The position numbers were made by a program, and so were the translations under genes. Below are positions 1-6,687 of a stretch of DNA of 20,181 nt, piece after piece. The stretch's first letter is position 1. The number at the start of each line of letters is the position of its first letter. The stretch comes from a virus. The notes below the pieces were generated by a model, which ran no database searches, was not told the DNA's origin, and worked only from the letters and a program-made list of their open reading frames with translations. Location: positions 1 through 20,181 of the IMG/VR virus record IMGVR_UViG_3300048588_000158; one strand, 5' to 3'.

Positions 1-96
1 AAAATACTCCGCCACCTTCAGCGAGGTGGTGTACACCCGGCCACGATCCAGCGTGACCAGCAAGGTCTCGGGGAACAGATCGAATTGATCAGACAT
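1..96 (-). CDS. Rha family phage regulatory protein (N-terminal fragment, cut by window edge)
   Basis: Reading leftward from the ATG at 96, the product starts MSDQFDLFPETLLV and continues with TTSLKVAEYF at the window edge. The TSLKVAEYF motif just after a short beta-strand lead is the hallmark of the N-terminal DNA-binding region of the Rha family, phage proteins associated with lysogenic or lytic regulation. Only 32 residues are visible, so the C-terminal part and any fused antirepressor domain are unknown. The start overlaps the stop of the upstream 75-aa gene by 8 bases (ATGTCTGA), so the two are translationally coupled. The family call is good for so short a fragment; the function in this phage is not shown. 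Confidence 0.72.
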   Translation of the reverse strand, partial: MSDQFDLFPETLLVTLDRGRVYTTSLKVAEYF

Positions 97-316
97 GGCG
101 CTCTCCTTTGTGGGGAAGCTCACTCAGGCGCTGATAGGCCACTTCGATGTCGTCGTGGGCATAGCCCAGCGCGATGGAAAGGTGCTCGGGATTTACGTCG
201 ATCTGCGGCACACCGGGCGGCACTTGGTCGCACAGACGCACCAGCATGGCCAGCAGACCGCGTGCGCGGTGCAGTGGCTCTTCGACGTGATCGAACTCGG
301 TAATGGTCAAGCTCAT
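89..316 (-). CDS. Hypothetical phage protein, 75 aa
   Basis: I do not recognise the family. The start at 316 is chosen because a strong ribosome-binding sequence (GAGGAG) lies 7-8 bases upstream on the minus strand. The longer open frame reaching 979 runs antisense-like through GemA and is not coding. The product is small, acidic and predicted soluble, with a leucine-rich helix around residues 12-32 and no cysteine pair, signal or membrane segment. It overlaps the following Rha-like gene by 8 bases. Both lie downstream of a terminator that ends the main early operon, so they probably have their own promoter or depend on readthrough. Confidence 0.7.
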   Translation of the reverse strand: MSLTITEFDHVEEPLHRARGLLAMLVRLCDQVPPGVPQIDVNPEHLSIALGYAHDDIEVAYQRLSELPHKGERHV

Positions 317-460
317 GGATGACTCCTCAGGGTTGAGTGAGTCCGGCACCAAGCCGCCAAGCGAGGTGACGGACGACGCGGGGTTGGCGGACCAGCCTGA
401 GGACTGGCGAGCCTTGCGGCTCCCCTGCGCCGCCCGCCGTTGAGCGGTGGCGCTGCACAG

Positions 461-482
461 CGCGCCCATCGCCGATGGCGCG
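461..482. repeat. GC-rich inverted repeat beside the terminator
   Basis: The arms CGCGC/CATCG (461-471, with one bulged C) and CGATG/GCGCG (473-482) pair almost fully around a tiny loop. The same CATCG/CGATG core with flanking GCGCC recurs in the terminator hairpin at 494-519, so the two hairpins look like duplicated or mutually pairing units. It is not followed by a T-run on either strand, so it is not itself an intrinsic terminator. Confidence 0.6.
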
Positions 483-487
483 GGCAA

Positions 488-519
488 GAAAAAAGCGCCG
501 GCATCGGACGATGGGCGCT
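488..519 (-). terminator. Factor-independent terminator of the early operon
   Basis: On the minus strand the sequence reads AGCGCC CATCG TC CGATG CC GGCGCT followed by TTTTTTC. This is an 11-bp stem with a two-base bulge and a very short loop, directly followed by a run of six T. It lies about 100 bases beyond the gemA stop codon. It would end leftward transcription of the transposition genes, separating them from the downstream 75-aa and Rha-like genes. Confidence 0.82.
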
Positions 520-615
520 GCTGCACCCCAGGACACGGGCCGCCAAGCCCGATCTGCACCGTTGCGTGCAGACGGCGGCAGGTTGCGCCCTGATATCGAC
601 CGATGTCAAGCCGGT

Positions 616-1353
616 TCACTCCGAATCCCTCCAGCCCTTCGGCCGCTTGTTCAGCACGCCGCGCCCCTGCGCCGCGCGCAGGTCGGCCTCTCTGCGGGCC
701 AGTGCGTCCTCGCTCCATGTTTCCAGGCGCTCGCACAGGCGCTTCATCGTTTCCACGCGGCGTGGCCACTTGGCGGGCAGCTTGAGGCGCTCGGCGAGCT
801 GCTCGACGGTCTCGTTGTGGTACCGGCACCAGAGCTGCACATAGGCCAACCCATCGCGAAGGGCCTGCTCTTTGTCCAGCGCCGCGACGATCGCCGCGAG
901 CTGCTCGGCCTGGCTGATCTTGCGGCCGCTCTGCTTGCACACACCGCCCTGCAGCCACGCCACTTTCGCGACGCCCCACATGCGCTTGGCGATGGCATCG
1001 GCATAGCCCCAGCTCAGGCCCATGTCGGCCAGCTGCGCCTCCACCTTCGCGATCGTCGCCGGCAGCTTGGCGTAGTTGTCCGGCTTGCCCGGGTAGCTGC
1101 CCGGCCGGGTTTTGCCCTTGCGGGTCTGGACTCGCTCCAGCTTCGCGCCCAGGCGGGCCATCTCGGTAAGCACAGCTGCGGCCTGGTTGGGCGTGAGATT
1201 GGCGGCGCTGTCACAGGCGGTGCCGTGTTCGGCCGAGACGCGCTGCAGCAGCGCGCGATAGCTCTCCTCGGCCATCTGCAGCTGTGTCTTGGCGACGTGG
1301 ATCGCCGCGAGCTTGCGGCGGCGCAGGGCGGGGCTGGACCAGGTCTTGCTCAT
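616..1353 (-). CDS. gemA: GemA / gp16 family (DUF1018) early regulatory protein
   Basis: The 245-aa product begins MSKTWSSPALRRRKLAAIHVAKTQL with a helical stretch and the signature spacing of Mu gp16/GemA: a K-x-QL-x-M-x-EE-x-YR segment (about residues 23-35), then an NLTPNQAAAVLTEMARLG segment (about 52-69). In Mu, gemA is a semi-essential early gene reported to affect host gene expression and DNA topology. The molecular activity is poorly known. The start overlaps the upstream gene by ATGA. The C-terminal half (from about residue 90) contains WGYADAIAKRMWG and helical lysine/arginine-rich segments typical of the longer family members. It is the last gene before the terminator at 488-519. 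Confidence 0.88.
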   Translation of the reverse strand: MSKTWSSPALRRRKLAAIHVAKTQLQMAEESYRALLQRVSAEHGTACDSAANLTPNQAAAVLTEMARLGAKLERVQTRKGKTRPGSYPGKPDNYAKLPATIAKVEAQLADMGLSWGYADAIAKRMWGVAKVAWLQGGVCKQSGRKISQAEQLAAIVAALDKEQALRDGLAYVQLWCRYHNETVEQLAERLKLPAKWPRRVETMKRLCERLETWSEDALARREADLRAAQGRGVLNKRPKGWRDSE

Positions 1354-1751
1354 GCCGCGCGCTCGCTCTGCACCGGCGCCAGCGGCATGCGCAGCTGGCC
1401 GCGCAGATCCGGTACCGACACCCGCTTCATGCGGGCGATCTGGGTCAGGCTGGTCATCGCCCGCGAGTACAAGTACTCGCAGGTGCGGTCCAGCTCTTCG
1501 GGCGTCTCGGCCCAGAAGTAGCCGTGGTTGGGCGTGGCGCAGATCGGCAGGCCCTCGGCGCGCAGGCTCTCCACCATCATCCGCAGCGCGCGCTCGGCGG
1601 CTGGCCAGTACTGCCGGCCCGTCAGCTGCAACACCATCTGCGCCGCACTCAAGCCGCGCGCCGCGCCTTGGCAGTGTTGCTGCAGGTGCGCCTTGACCCG
1701 CTCGGCGTTGATGCCGGCGCGGAGGGCGTCGTAGCCGACGGGCGCGTTCAT
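1350..1751 (-). CDS. Phage early protein with winged-helix-like N-terminal half, 133 aa
   Basis: The ATG at 1751 is preferred because it overlaps the Gam stop codon as ATGA, matching the whole operon; the upstream in-frame ATG at 1784 would extend into gam. Residues about 30-85 read as three helices followed by a strand turn (LSAAQMVLQL, then RALRMMVESLRAEGLPI, then GYFWAETPEEL). This is the pattern of a winged helix in which a new recognition helix precedes a beta-hairpin wing. The C-terminal part (TCEYLYSRAMTSLTQIARMKRVS) is helical. Similar small proteins are common beside gp16 in Mu-like phages, without a known function. A DNA-binding role is an inference from fold pattern only. Confidence 0.75.
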   Translation of the reverse strand: MNAPVGYDALRAGINAERVKAHLQQHCQGAARGLSAAQMVLQLTGRQYWPAAERALRMMVESLRAEGLPICATPNHGYFWAETPEELDRTCEYLYSRAMTSLTQIARMKRVSVPDLRGQLRMPLAPVQSERAA

Positions 1752-2281
1752 GCAGCGCGCTCCTGATCCAGGCCCGTATCCCACGGCTTGATCACGAAGT
1801 CCTCGCCCTGCTTGACGCTGATCCCGGTGACCATCGACACCGCTTCCGGATCGGCCAGAATCGCTTCCTTGTTGACTTCCTCTTTCGTCCGCAGGAACTG
1901 CGCCAGGCCCAGATCCTTCAGCGCCTGGATCACCTGCTTCACGCCGCGCAGGGCCACAGACTTCGGGCGGGTGCGCCAGCTGACTTCGCCGCTGGCGAAG
2001 CGGGCGGTTTTCGTCTTGCCGTTGCCAGTCAGCACGCCGCGGTTGGACTCGCAGTACAGCTTGACGCTGTCGAACAGCGCCTTGATGCGCTCGGCGTGGG
2101 GTGCGGCTTCCGCCTCATAGCCCTGCCGGATGTTGGCCAGCGCATCGTTCATCGCAGCGGCGATGCGATCGCGCTCGCGCTGCCGCTCGCCGATCTCGGC
2201 GATCGCCGCGGCTACCTCCTCGCGGCTCTGCGGTACATCGACCGCCGCCGTGCTCTTGATCCTGGTTCTCTTCGTTGCCAT
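1748..2281 (-). CDS. gam: Gam-like host-nuclease inhibitor (Mu Gam family)
   Basis: Mu Gam binds double-stranded DNA ends and shields phage DNA from host exonucleases such as RecBCD; it is related to eukaryotic Ku. From the ATG at 2281 the product is 177 aa, close to the 174 aa of Mu Gam. It has the family order: a long N-terminal helix rich in EE/ER/R (residues about 18-60), the central TKTARFASGEVSWRTRPKSV strand motif, and the LRTKEEVNKEAILADPE motif near residue 130. An AGAGG ribosome site lies about 10 bases before this ATG. However, an in-frame GTG at 2371 overlaps the preceding gene's stop as GTGA and would add 30 residues, so the true start is uncertain. Confidence 0.9.
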   Translation of the reverse strand: MATKRTRIKSTAAVDVPQSREEVAAAIAEIGERQRERDRIAAAMNDALANIRQGYEAEAAPHAERIKALFDSVKLYCESNRGVLTGNGKTKTARFASGEVSWRTRPKSVALRGVKQVIQALKDLGLAQFLRTKEEVNKEAILADPEAVSMVTGISVKQGEDFVIKPWDTGLDQERAA

Positions 2282-2367
2282 TGACTCAATCCTCTCTGGG
2301 GTGGTGGTGCCGGTCATCGAGAGCATCAGGTCGCGCATGCGCTCGCCGATGACCGGTGGGATGTAGC

Positions 2368-2658
2368 TCACGGTCCGACGGCCTGCAGGTGCGCCGGCGC
2401 GGTCCACTCGACCTTGCAGCCGGCCACCTCGGCCATCCAGACGTACTCGCGCTTGCCCTGGTTGTTGCGGTGCATCTGTACCGCGGCGGTGAAGCAGCCG
2501 GTGGGCGGCTCGATCAGGAACACCGGCCGACCGTCGCGGATCACCAGCGCGTGGACCTGGCAGCCTTCCTGGTCAAGCGCGGCGAGGGCTTCCTCGGCGC
2601 GCTGCAGGGAATGGCTCATGATCGTGTTGACCTTCGTACGCAAACGGATGGTGCGCAT
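2368..2658 (-). CDS. Hypothetical phage early protein, 96 aa
   Basis: I do not recognise the family. The start at 2658 overlaps the upstream stop (TGATG); an alternative is the internal ATG 13 codons later (MSHSLQRAEE). After an N-terminal helix (SLQRAEEALAALDQEG) the chain looks beta-rich: HALVIRDGRPVFLIEPP, then TAAVQMHRN, then REYVWMAEVAGCKVEWTAP. Alternating hydrophobic positions suggest a small alpha/beta sheet domain. It lacks zinc-ligand pairs, membrane segments or signal peptide. It sits between the B ATPase group and Gam in the same operon, a slot that in Mu holds the variable, partly non-essential early genes. Confidence 0.72.
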   Translation of the reverse strand: MRTIRLRTKVNTIMSHSLQRAEEALAALDQEGCQVHALVIRDGRPVFLIEPPTGCFTAAVQMHRNNQGKREYVWMAEVAGCKVEWTAPAHLQAVGP

Positions 2659-3038
2659 CAGTGTTTCTCCTTGGTCTGGGCTTGCTGCTCGATCTCCTCG
2701 ATCCGCGCGCGAACCTCCGGCGGCGGGGTCCAGTCCGACCGCACGCGGTCGATCTCTTCCAGGAACATGCGCAGCGTCGCGGCCACCTGCTTGGGGGTGA
2801 GGGCGGCAAACAGCGCCTGCAGGGCGATGGCGTTGACGGACAGCTGGCGGCCCAGATGCACCACCAACTCACAGCCGGCATCGTCGATCGCAAACAGCGT
2901 GGCGCCGGCGTCGAAGCGACGCAGCAGTTCGTCCAGGCGCGGATGCGTGATCAGCGCGGCCAGCCCGGCGTCCACCGGGTCACCGGTGGCGCGCAGGCCT
3001 GGCGCGAGGGTGGCAAGGCGAGTCGTGGCGGCGCTCAT
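2658..3038 (-). CDS. Hypothetical phage early protein, 126 aa
   Basis: I do not recognise the family. The start at 3038 overlaps the upstream stop in ATGA form. The sequence has a central hydrophobic alpha/beta part (HPRLDELLRRFDAGATLFAIDDAG, then LVVHLGRQLSVNAIALQALFAAL). A helix carrying TPKQVAATLRMFLEEIDR follows, and the tail is acidic and charged (VRARIEEIEQQAQTKEKH), probably a short helix or coil. No catalytic motif is apparent. Two single cysteine-free stretches and the lack of a signal suggest a cytoplasmic protein. It lies within the variable early block downstream of B. Confidence 0.72.
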   Translation of the reverse strand: MSAATTRLATLAPGLRATGDPVDAGLAALITHPRLDELLRRFDAGATLFAIDDAGCELVVHLGRQLSVNAIALQALFAALTPKQVAATLRMFLEEIDRVRSDWTPPPEVRARIEEIEQQAQTKEKH

Positions 3039-3385
3039 GCGGCACCGCCAGAGTCTTCAGTGACCTCGAACGCATCGGGCGAGATGCTGGGACATTCGAT
3101 GTCGAGAACGACCGCGCCGGGGAATCCAGGCAGGTTGGTGGGCCAGCCCTCTACGTCGTCTTCGTCGAACTCCAGGAGGAACTCCTGATTGAACCCGTCC
3201 AACTCACGGCGAACCGCATGCGATGCGAGGCGCTTTGCCGTCGCGATCAGCGGGTCAGGGTCCAACTCGTCGGCCCAGAAATCAGCGAACTCGCGGGTGA
3301 CTTCTGGGGTCCAGAAGTCGGTGTCAATCTGCAGCACGATCGTCAGCCACAGACCGGATTCGAGCGTGATCACTCGCGCGCTCAT
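3035..3385 (-). CDS. Hypothetical acidic phage protein, 116 aa
   Basis: I do not recognise the family. The ATG at 3385 is chosen because it overlaps the upstream stop (ATGA); the longer open frame to 3565 would run through the neighbouring gene in another frame. The product is very acidic, especially in FADFWADELDPDP (about residues 33-45) and LLEFDEDDVEGWP (about 69-81). The beginning (VITLESGLWLTIVLQIDTDFW) is strand-rich. Small acidic early phage proteins sometimes mimic DNA or bind host enzymes, but nothing here proves that; the charge pattern is only an observation. Confidence 0.72.
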   Translation of the reverse strand: MSARVITLESGLWLTIVLQIDTDFWTPEVTREFADFWADELDPDPLIATAKRLASHAVRRELDGFNQEFLLEFDEDDVEGWPTNLPGFPGAVVLDIECPSISPDAFEVTEDSGGAA

Positions 3386-3732
3386 GCGGCACCGCCTTCG
3401 CGCTGCTCGCGCTGGATGCGATCGATCTCGGCTGCGAAGAGGGCGCCGGCGGCGGTCAGTCGGTGAATCTTGTCGGCTGGGGTCAAGGCCAAGTCTGGAC
3501 AAGACCCCGGCCACATCCAGATCCCGTGAGCGACCCAATTGCACCCGGGCAAGGTGTCGGCGCATGTGGAAAGGGCGTAGCAGATGCCCGCATGAACCAG
3601 GTCCCCACTGCTGCCATAGCTGTCATCGTTCTCGGCGTCGTAGCCCAGGTCCTGGATCTGACGCTCGCGCTCGATCTGCATCAGATCGACGCCGCTGAAG
3701 CCATCGAAATCAGCCATCGTTGGCTTGCTCAT
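3382..3732 (-). CDS. Phage protein resembling the dATP/dGTP pyrophosphohydrolase-like group, 116 aa
   Basis: The sequence contains an I-x-RERQIQDLGYDAENDD segment (about residues 19-36), then a helix with HAGICYALSTCAD, and ends in TAAGALFAAEIDRIQRE. This arrangement (ER-x-RQ, a Y-x-x-E-x-D-D turn, a helix with alanine-rich packing, a W-x-W-P region and a final AGAL-x-x-AEI-R helix) is shared by many small phage proteins annotated as nucleotide pyrophosphohydrolase-like. They may adjust nucleotide pools. The usual metal-binding EEx(n)ExxD signature of MazG enzymes is not obvious, so enzyme activity is uncertain. It directly follows the B ATPase gene with ATGA overlap. Confidence 0.72.
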   Translation of the reverse strand: MSKPTMADFDGFSGVDLMQIERERQIQDLGYDAENDDSYGSSGDLVHAGICYALSTCADTLPGCNWVAHGIWMWPGSCPDLALTPADKIHRLTAAGALFAAEIDRIQREQREGGAA

Positions 3733-4895
3733 CGTCCACCCTCCCGCACCATCGCCGCAGTGACTTTCGGCGCGCCCAAGGCAGCGGCGGCGTTCATGCC
3801 GCGGGCCAGCACGTTCTGCACCGCTAGCGGATACAGGTTCGATGCGACGCCGCGGCTGGTGCCGGTCTGGGTGGTCAGGCGCGAGGTGATCGCGTCCAGC
3901 ACGTCGGCTTCGATGACCTGGTCGAGCGCCACACCGACGGACTTGAAGCGGTGATCGAGGAACGGCCGCAGGTGGGTGTCGAGCGGCGGCAGGTGGACCA
4001 TCTCGATCCGCTGCACCACTTCGCGCACCTCGGGGTTCTGCTCGGACAGCTTGGCTGCCAGCTCGGGCTGCCCGATCAGCACAATGCTGATCAGCGGGCG
4101 CAGACCATCCTTCAGTTCCAGGAAGCGCTTCAGGTGCTTCAGGGTCGGGACCGGCAGGCTGTGGGCTTCCTCGATTAGCAGCAGGTGCCGATGCCCGGCG
4201 CGGCTGCTCTCGCGTAGCGCGGTGTGCAGCTGGCGGAAGCGGGCCTCAGGGCTGCTCAGCGTCTTGGTCAGCGGCGCCACCGTCGCCATCACCGCCTCGG
4301 CGATATGGATCGACTTCAGCGTCTTGCCCTTGTTGTCGTTGTCCTCCATCGCCAGCACATAGGGCTGGATGACCAGCACCGGCTGCTGCTCGCGCTGCAG
4401 GCGGTCGATCAGTTCCTCGCGGAGGGTGGACTTGCCGGCACCGCTTTCGCCGACGATCGCCAGGAAGCCGCCGAAGCGCGCCTTCTCGATCATCGCCTCG
4501 CGCACGTAGCGGATGTCCGGGCTGGCGGTGTAGACCTCTGACGTCTCGCGCGGCTCGACGAACGGGTCGCGCTGTAAATGGAAGTGCTCGCGGGTGGATT
4601 GGTGAAGTGTCTCGCGTCGCAGTAACATGGGAGCCTCCTCGGCTTGATCGGCTAGGGAATCCGGCCTCGGAGCGTTGGCGCGCTTCGGGGCCTTTTGTTT
4701 GCGGGTCCAGTCGGCAGTGACGCCGTGGGTCCGCAGAAACTCGGTGATGTCGGTCCGCACCCGGGCGCGATCGCGCACCGGCCAGCGGCCGTGGTTTGCC
4801 AGCTGACTGACCGCGCTGCGGCTGATGTCGGCAGCGCGGGCCAGATCAGCCAGCGGGATCGCGTGGGCATCGCAGAGGGCGCGCAAGGCAATCAC
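3729..4895 (-). CDS. Transposition ATPase, MuB-like AAA+ protein
   Basis: MuB-like proteins bind target DNA as ATP-dependent filaments, deliver it to the transposase and stimulate strand transfer. The 388-aa product has an N-terminal helix-turn-helix (about residues 13-38, LADLARAADISRSAVSQLAN), as in MuB. The AAA+ core follows with Walker A GESGAGKST at 149-157 and Walker B LLLIEEAH near 238-245; IVLIGQPEL follows as a sensor-1-type strand. The GTG start at 4895 overlaps the transposase stop (GTGA), coupling the two partners. The sequence is also akin to ExeA/TnsC-type ATPases, but position next to the MuA-like gene makes B the natural reading. Confidence 0.93.
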   Translation of the reverse strand: MIALRALCDAHAIPLADLARAADISRSAVSQLANHGRWPVRDRARVRTDITEFLRTHGVTADWTRKQKAPKRANAPRPDSLADQAEEAPMLLRRETLHQSTREHFHLQRDPFVEPRETSEVYTASPDIRYVREAMIEKARFGGFLAIVGESGAGKSTLREELIDRLQREQQPVLVIQPYVLAMEDNDNKGKTLKSIHIAEAVMATVAPLTKTLSSPEARFRQLHTALRESSRAGHRHLLLIEEAHSLPVPTLKHLKRFLELKDGLRPLISIVLIGQPELAAKLSEQNPEVREVVQRIEMVHLPPLDTHLRPFLDHRFKSVGVALDQVIEADVLDAITSRLTTQTGTSRGVASNLYPLAVQNVLARGMNAAAALGAPKVTAAMVREGGR

Positions 4896-6685
4896 GCAGC
4901 ACCTCCGCCGATGGCGGTGAGCTTGGGCGCCAGCAGCTGCCGCACCGCGCCGTCGAACTCGTCTTCAGTCAGGCCGTCCGGCCAGCGCTCGGCGGCCAAG
5001 GCATAGAACGCCGACTGCCACTGCGCACCGCGCTCCTCGACCCGCCGCTTGATCTCCTTGACGCTGTCCAGGAACTCCCAGCGCTGCGGGGTGTAGATGT
5101 GGTGGGCGGCAGGCAGCAACGGCACCGGGGCCACTTCGGTGGGGGCCTGCACACTGGATGGTGTGCCAGCGCGTGGCAGGGCGGCCGGCAGCGGCGACTG
5201 GCCCCAGTGAAGCGTGGGGTCGATCGACCCGCCAAACGGCACCCGCTTGGACTTGCGGGCCTGTGCGGCCTCCGCGTCGGTGGTTGCCTGTGCGCCGATG
5301 CGCTCAACTTCCTTGCGGACTGAGTCAGCTGGCGTGTCCGGCATCGATTTGTACTCGCCAACCGGCGCGCCGTCGGCGCGGAAGCCCCACTCGGTCAGCT
5401 CGATGCGCGGCGCCAAGAAATGGCCGGCACGGCCGTCGGTACCGGTATGCAGGATGCGGACTGTGTCCTGGTCGAACGGGTTGACCACCACCTCGACGCG
5501 CTGGCCGTTGAGTACGTTAGGCATCTCCCGGACGTCCCAGCACGCGCCGCGGAACTTGATGGTCAGATCGCGCACCACGCAACTCTTGGGCGTGGACAGC
5601 GCCAGCGATTGCAACACGCTGGGCGACGGCGCCAGCAGCAGCTGCGCTGGCTTGATCCGTAGCCAACCATCACGCCGGCTCAGCAACGTACGCGAGTGGG
5701 TTTTCCAGGCGCTGTAGTAGGTGACGAACTGATCCGCCAGACGGTTGAGTTCCTCGATCGAAGTGACCGGCTCGCGCAACTTCAACGACGCCTCAAACTC
5801 CGTTTCAATCAGGTCGTGGGCCTTCTCGGATGCGCCGAGCGCACGCGGGTTTCCGGCGGCATGGTCAACCACATCGATACCAAGCGCGGCGCAGAAATTC
5901 TCGACCAACTGCGAGCGGCTGCCCTTGTCCATGCCCAACACACGCGGCACGCCGTGCATGGCAATGCCCTCGGCGGGCGTCATCGCGTGGATCAGGGCAG
6001 CGATGACGTTCATCGCGCTTTCGGCGCGCAGCGCATAGAACAGGCGGAAGAAGCCGCTGGTGTGATCGGTCACGTTGTAGCGGATCAGGCGGCGATCGTT
6101 GATCGCCTGGAAGTTCTTGGGCTTGCCGCGGTAGTACATGGCGCGCGGCATGATGGCCGTGCCGGAGTCGGCAAGGTAGAACTGCCTGGAGATCGATGCG
6201 TCGGTCTGCCAGAAGTGGTTGGGGTGTTCGCTGACGATACGGATCGCCGCGGTCGGCTCGGCCAGCTGACCGGGGTGGCAGTAATAGGTCCTCAGCGCGC
6301 GGCGGATGGCGGATTCGCTGAGCGGTTGCACCTCGCCGGTGTCCTGGTCGACTTGCCCTGCCACGATCCGCCCATTGGCGCGCAGGATGCGCACCGCCTC
6401 ACCCAGCGGCAGCTCGCCGGTACCTGTCAGGCGTCGCGTCTGCTCCACCACCGCGGCGATCTGCAGCGCTTCGTCACGTCCCAGCGAGTGTGATCCGAAG
6501 TCTCGCCGACGGCGTCGTCCCGTGGGGCCGCGCACCTGCTCCATCCGCTTGAGCAAGGTCGCGACGGACACACCCATGCGGTCAGCTGCGCGGCGGTAAA
6601 CGACCGTCTTGCCGCCGTGACCGGCCGCGCGCGCTTCCTGGTAGACCGCAAGCAGCTGCTCGTACATGGCTGGTGAGAGGCTCAC
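4892..6685 (-). CDS. DDE transposase A (MuA-like)
   Basis: This enzyme nicks the phage ends and joins them to target DNA for integration and replicative transposition. The 597-aa product begins with a helical DNA-binding region (residues 1-60, with RRRRR near 57-61). An RNase H-like core follows, with acidic residues readable as D162 (WQTDAS), D253 (GMDKGS) and E287 (ASEKAH), a D,D,34-35,E spacing. It continues with a beta-barrel-like region (about 365-440) and a charged C-terminal region that would contact B. The GTG at 6685 is the best start, coupled to the upstream gene; an ATG six codons later is possible. A stand-alone insertion sequence is unlikely because B, Gam and GemA follow in one operon. 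Confidence 0.94.
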   Translation of the reverse strand: MSLSPAMYEQLLAVYQEARAAGHGGKTVVYRRAADRMGVSVATLLKRMEQVRGPTGRRRRRDFGSHSLGRDEALQIAAVVEQTRRLTGTGELPLGEAVRILRANGRIVAGQVDQDTGEVQPLSESAIRRALRTYYCHPGQLAEPTAAIRIVSEHPNHFWQTDASISRQFYLADSGTAIMPRAMYYRGKPKNFQAINDRRLIRYNVTDHTSGFFRLFYALRAESAMNVIAALIHAMTPAEGIAMHGVPRVLGMDKGSRSQLVENFCAALGIDVVDHAAGNPRALGASEKAHDLIETEFEASLKLREPVTSIEELNRLADQFVTYYSAWKTHSRTLLSRRDGWLRIKPAQLLLAPSPSVLQSLALSTPKSCVVRDLTIKFRGACWDVREMPNVLNGQRVEVVVNPFDQDTVRILHTGTDGRAGHFLAPRIELTEWGFRADGAPVGEYKSMPDTPADSVRKEVERIGAQATTDAEAAQARKSKRVPFGGSIDPTLHWGQSPLPAALPRAGTPSSVQAPTEVAPVPLLPAAHHIYTPQRWEFLDSVKEIKRRVEERGAQWQSAFYALAAERWPDGLTEDEFDGAVRQLLAPKLTAIGGGAA

Positions 6686-6687
6686 GA

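Larger units (their letters stand above)
317..615. other. Intergenic spacer between gemA and the 75-aa gene
   Basis: This is the only long non-coding gap in the leftward region. It holds two GC-rich hairpins at 461-519 (listed separately), one a clear minus-strand terminator. It also has a small hairpin on the minus strand at about 409-421 (AGCC stem closed by GCAA). Immediately before the 75-aa gene is a strong Shine-Dalgarno. I searched for a leftward sigma-70 promoter between 330 and 487 and saw no convincing -35/-10 pair. Minus-strand frames here are open but have arginine-rich, low-complexity translations that look like GC-rich noise. Confidence 0.6.

Noticed and set aside
313-609. 98-aa minus-strand frame in the gap after gemA
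   Set aside because: Its translation is rich in Arg, Pro, Cys and Ala, it runs through the terminator hairpins, and it is not coupled to any gene.
475-1521. 348-aa open frame on the plus strand
   Set aside because: It lies antisense to gemA and the winged-helix gene; its translation is alanine/arginine/leucine-rich without motifs, as expected for a shadow frame in GC-rich DNA, whereas the minus-strand product has clear GemA features.
3035-3385. Acidic early protein as an anti-restriction or anti-CRISPR DNA mimic
   Set aside because: Only the acidic charge supports it; no family motif or structural evidence is available, so no such function was assigned.
3729-6685. Possibility that the DDE transposase and ATPase are a stand-alone insertion sequence or Tn7/Tn5053-type transposon
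   Set aside because: Gam, GemA, a Ner-like protein and a Mu-type packaging set share the locus and the tight operon structure; no flanking inverted repeats or cargo typical of such transposons are visible.
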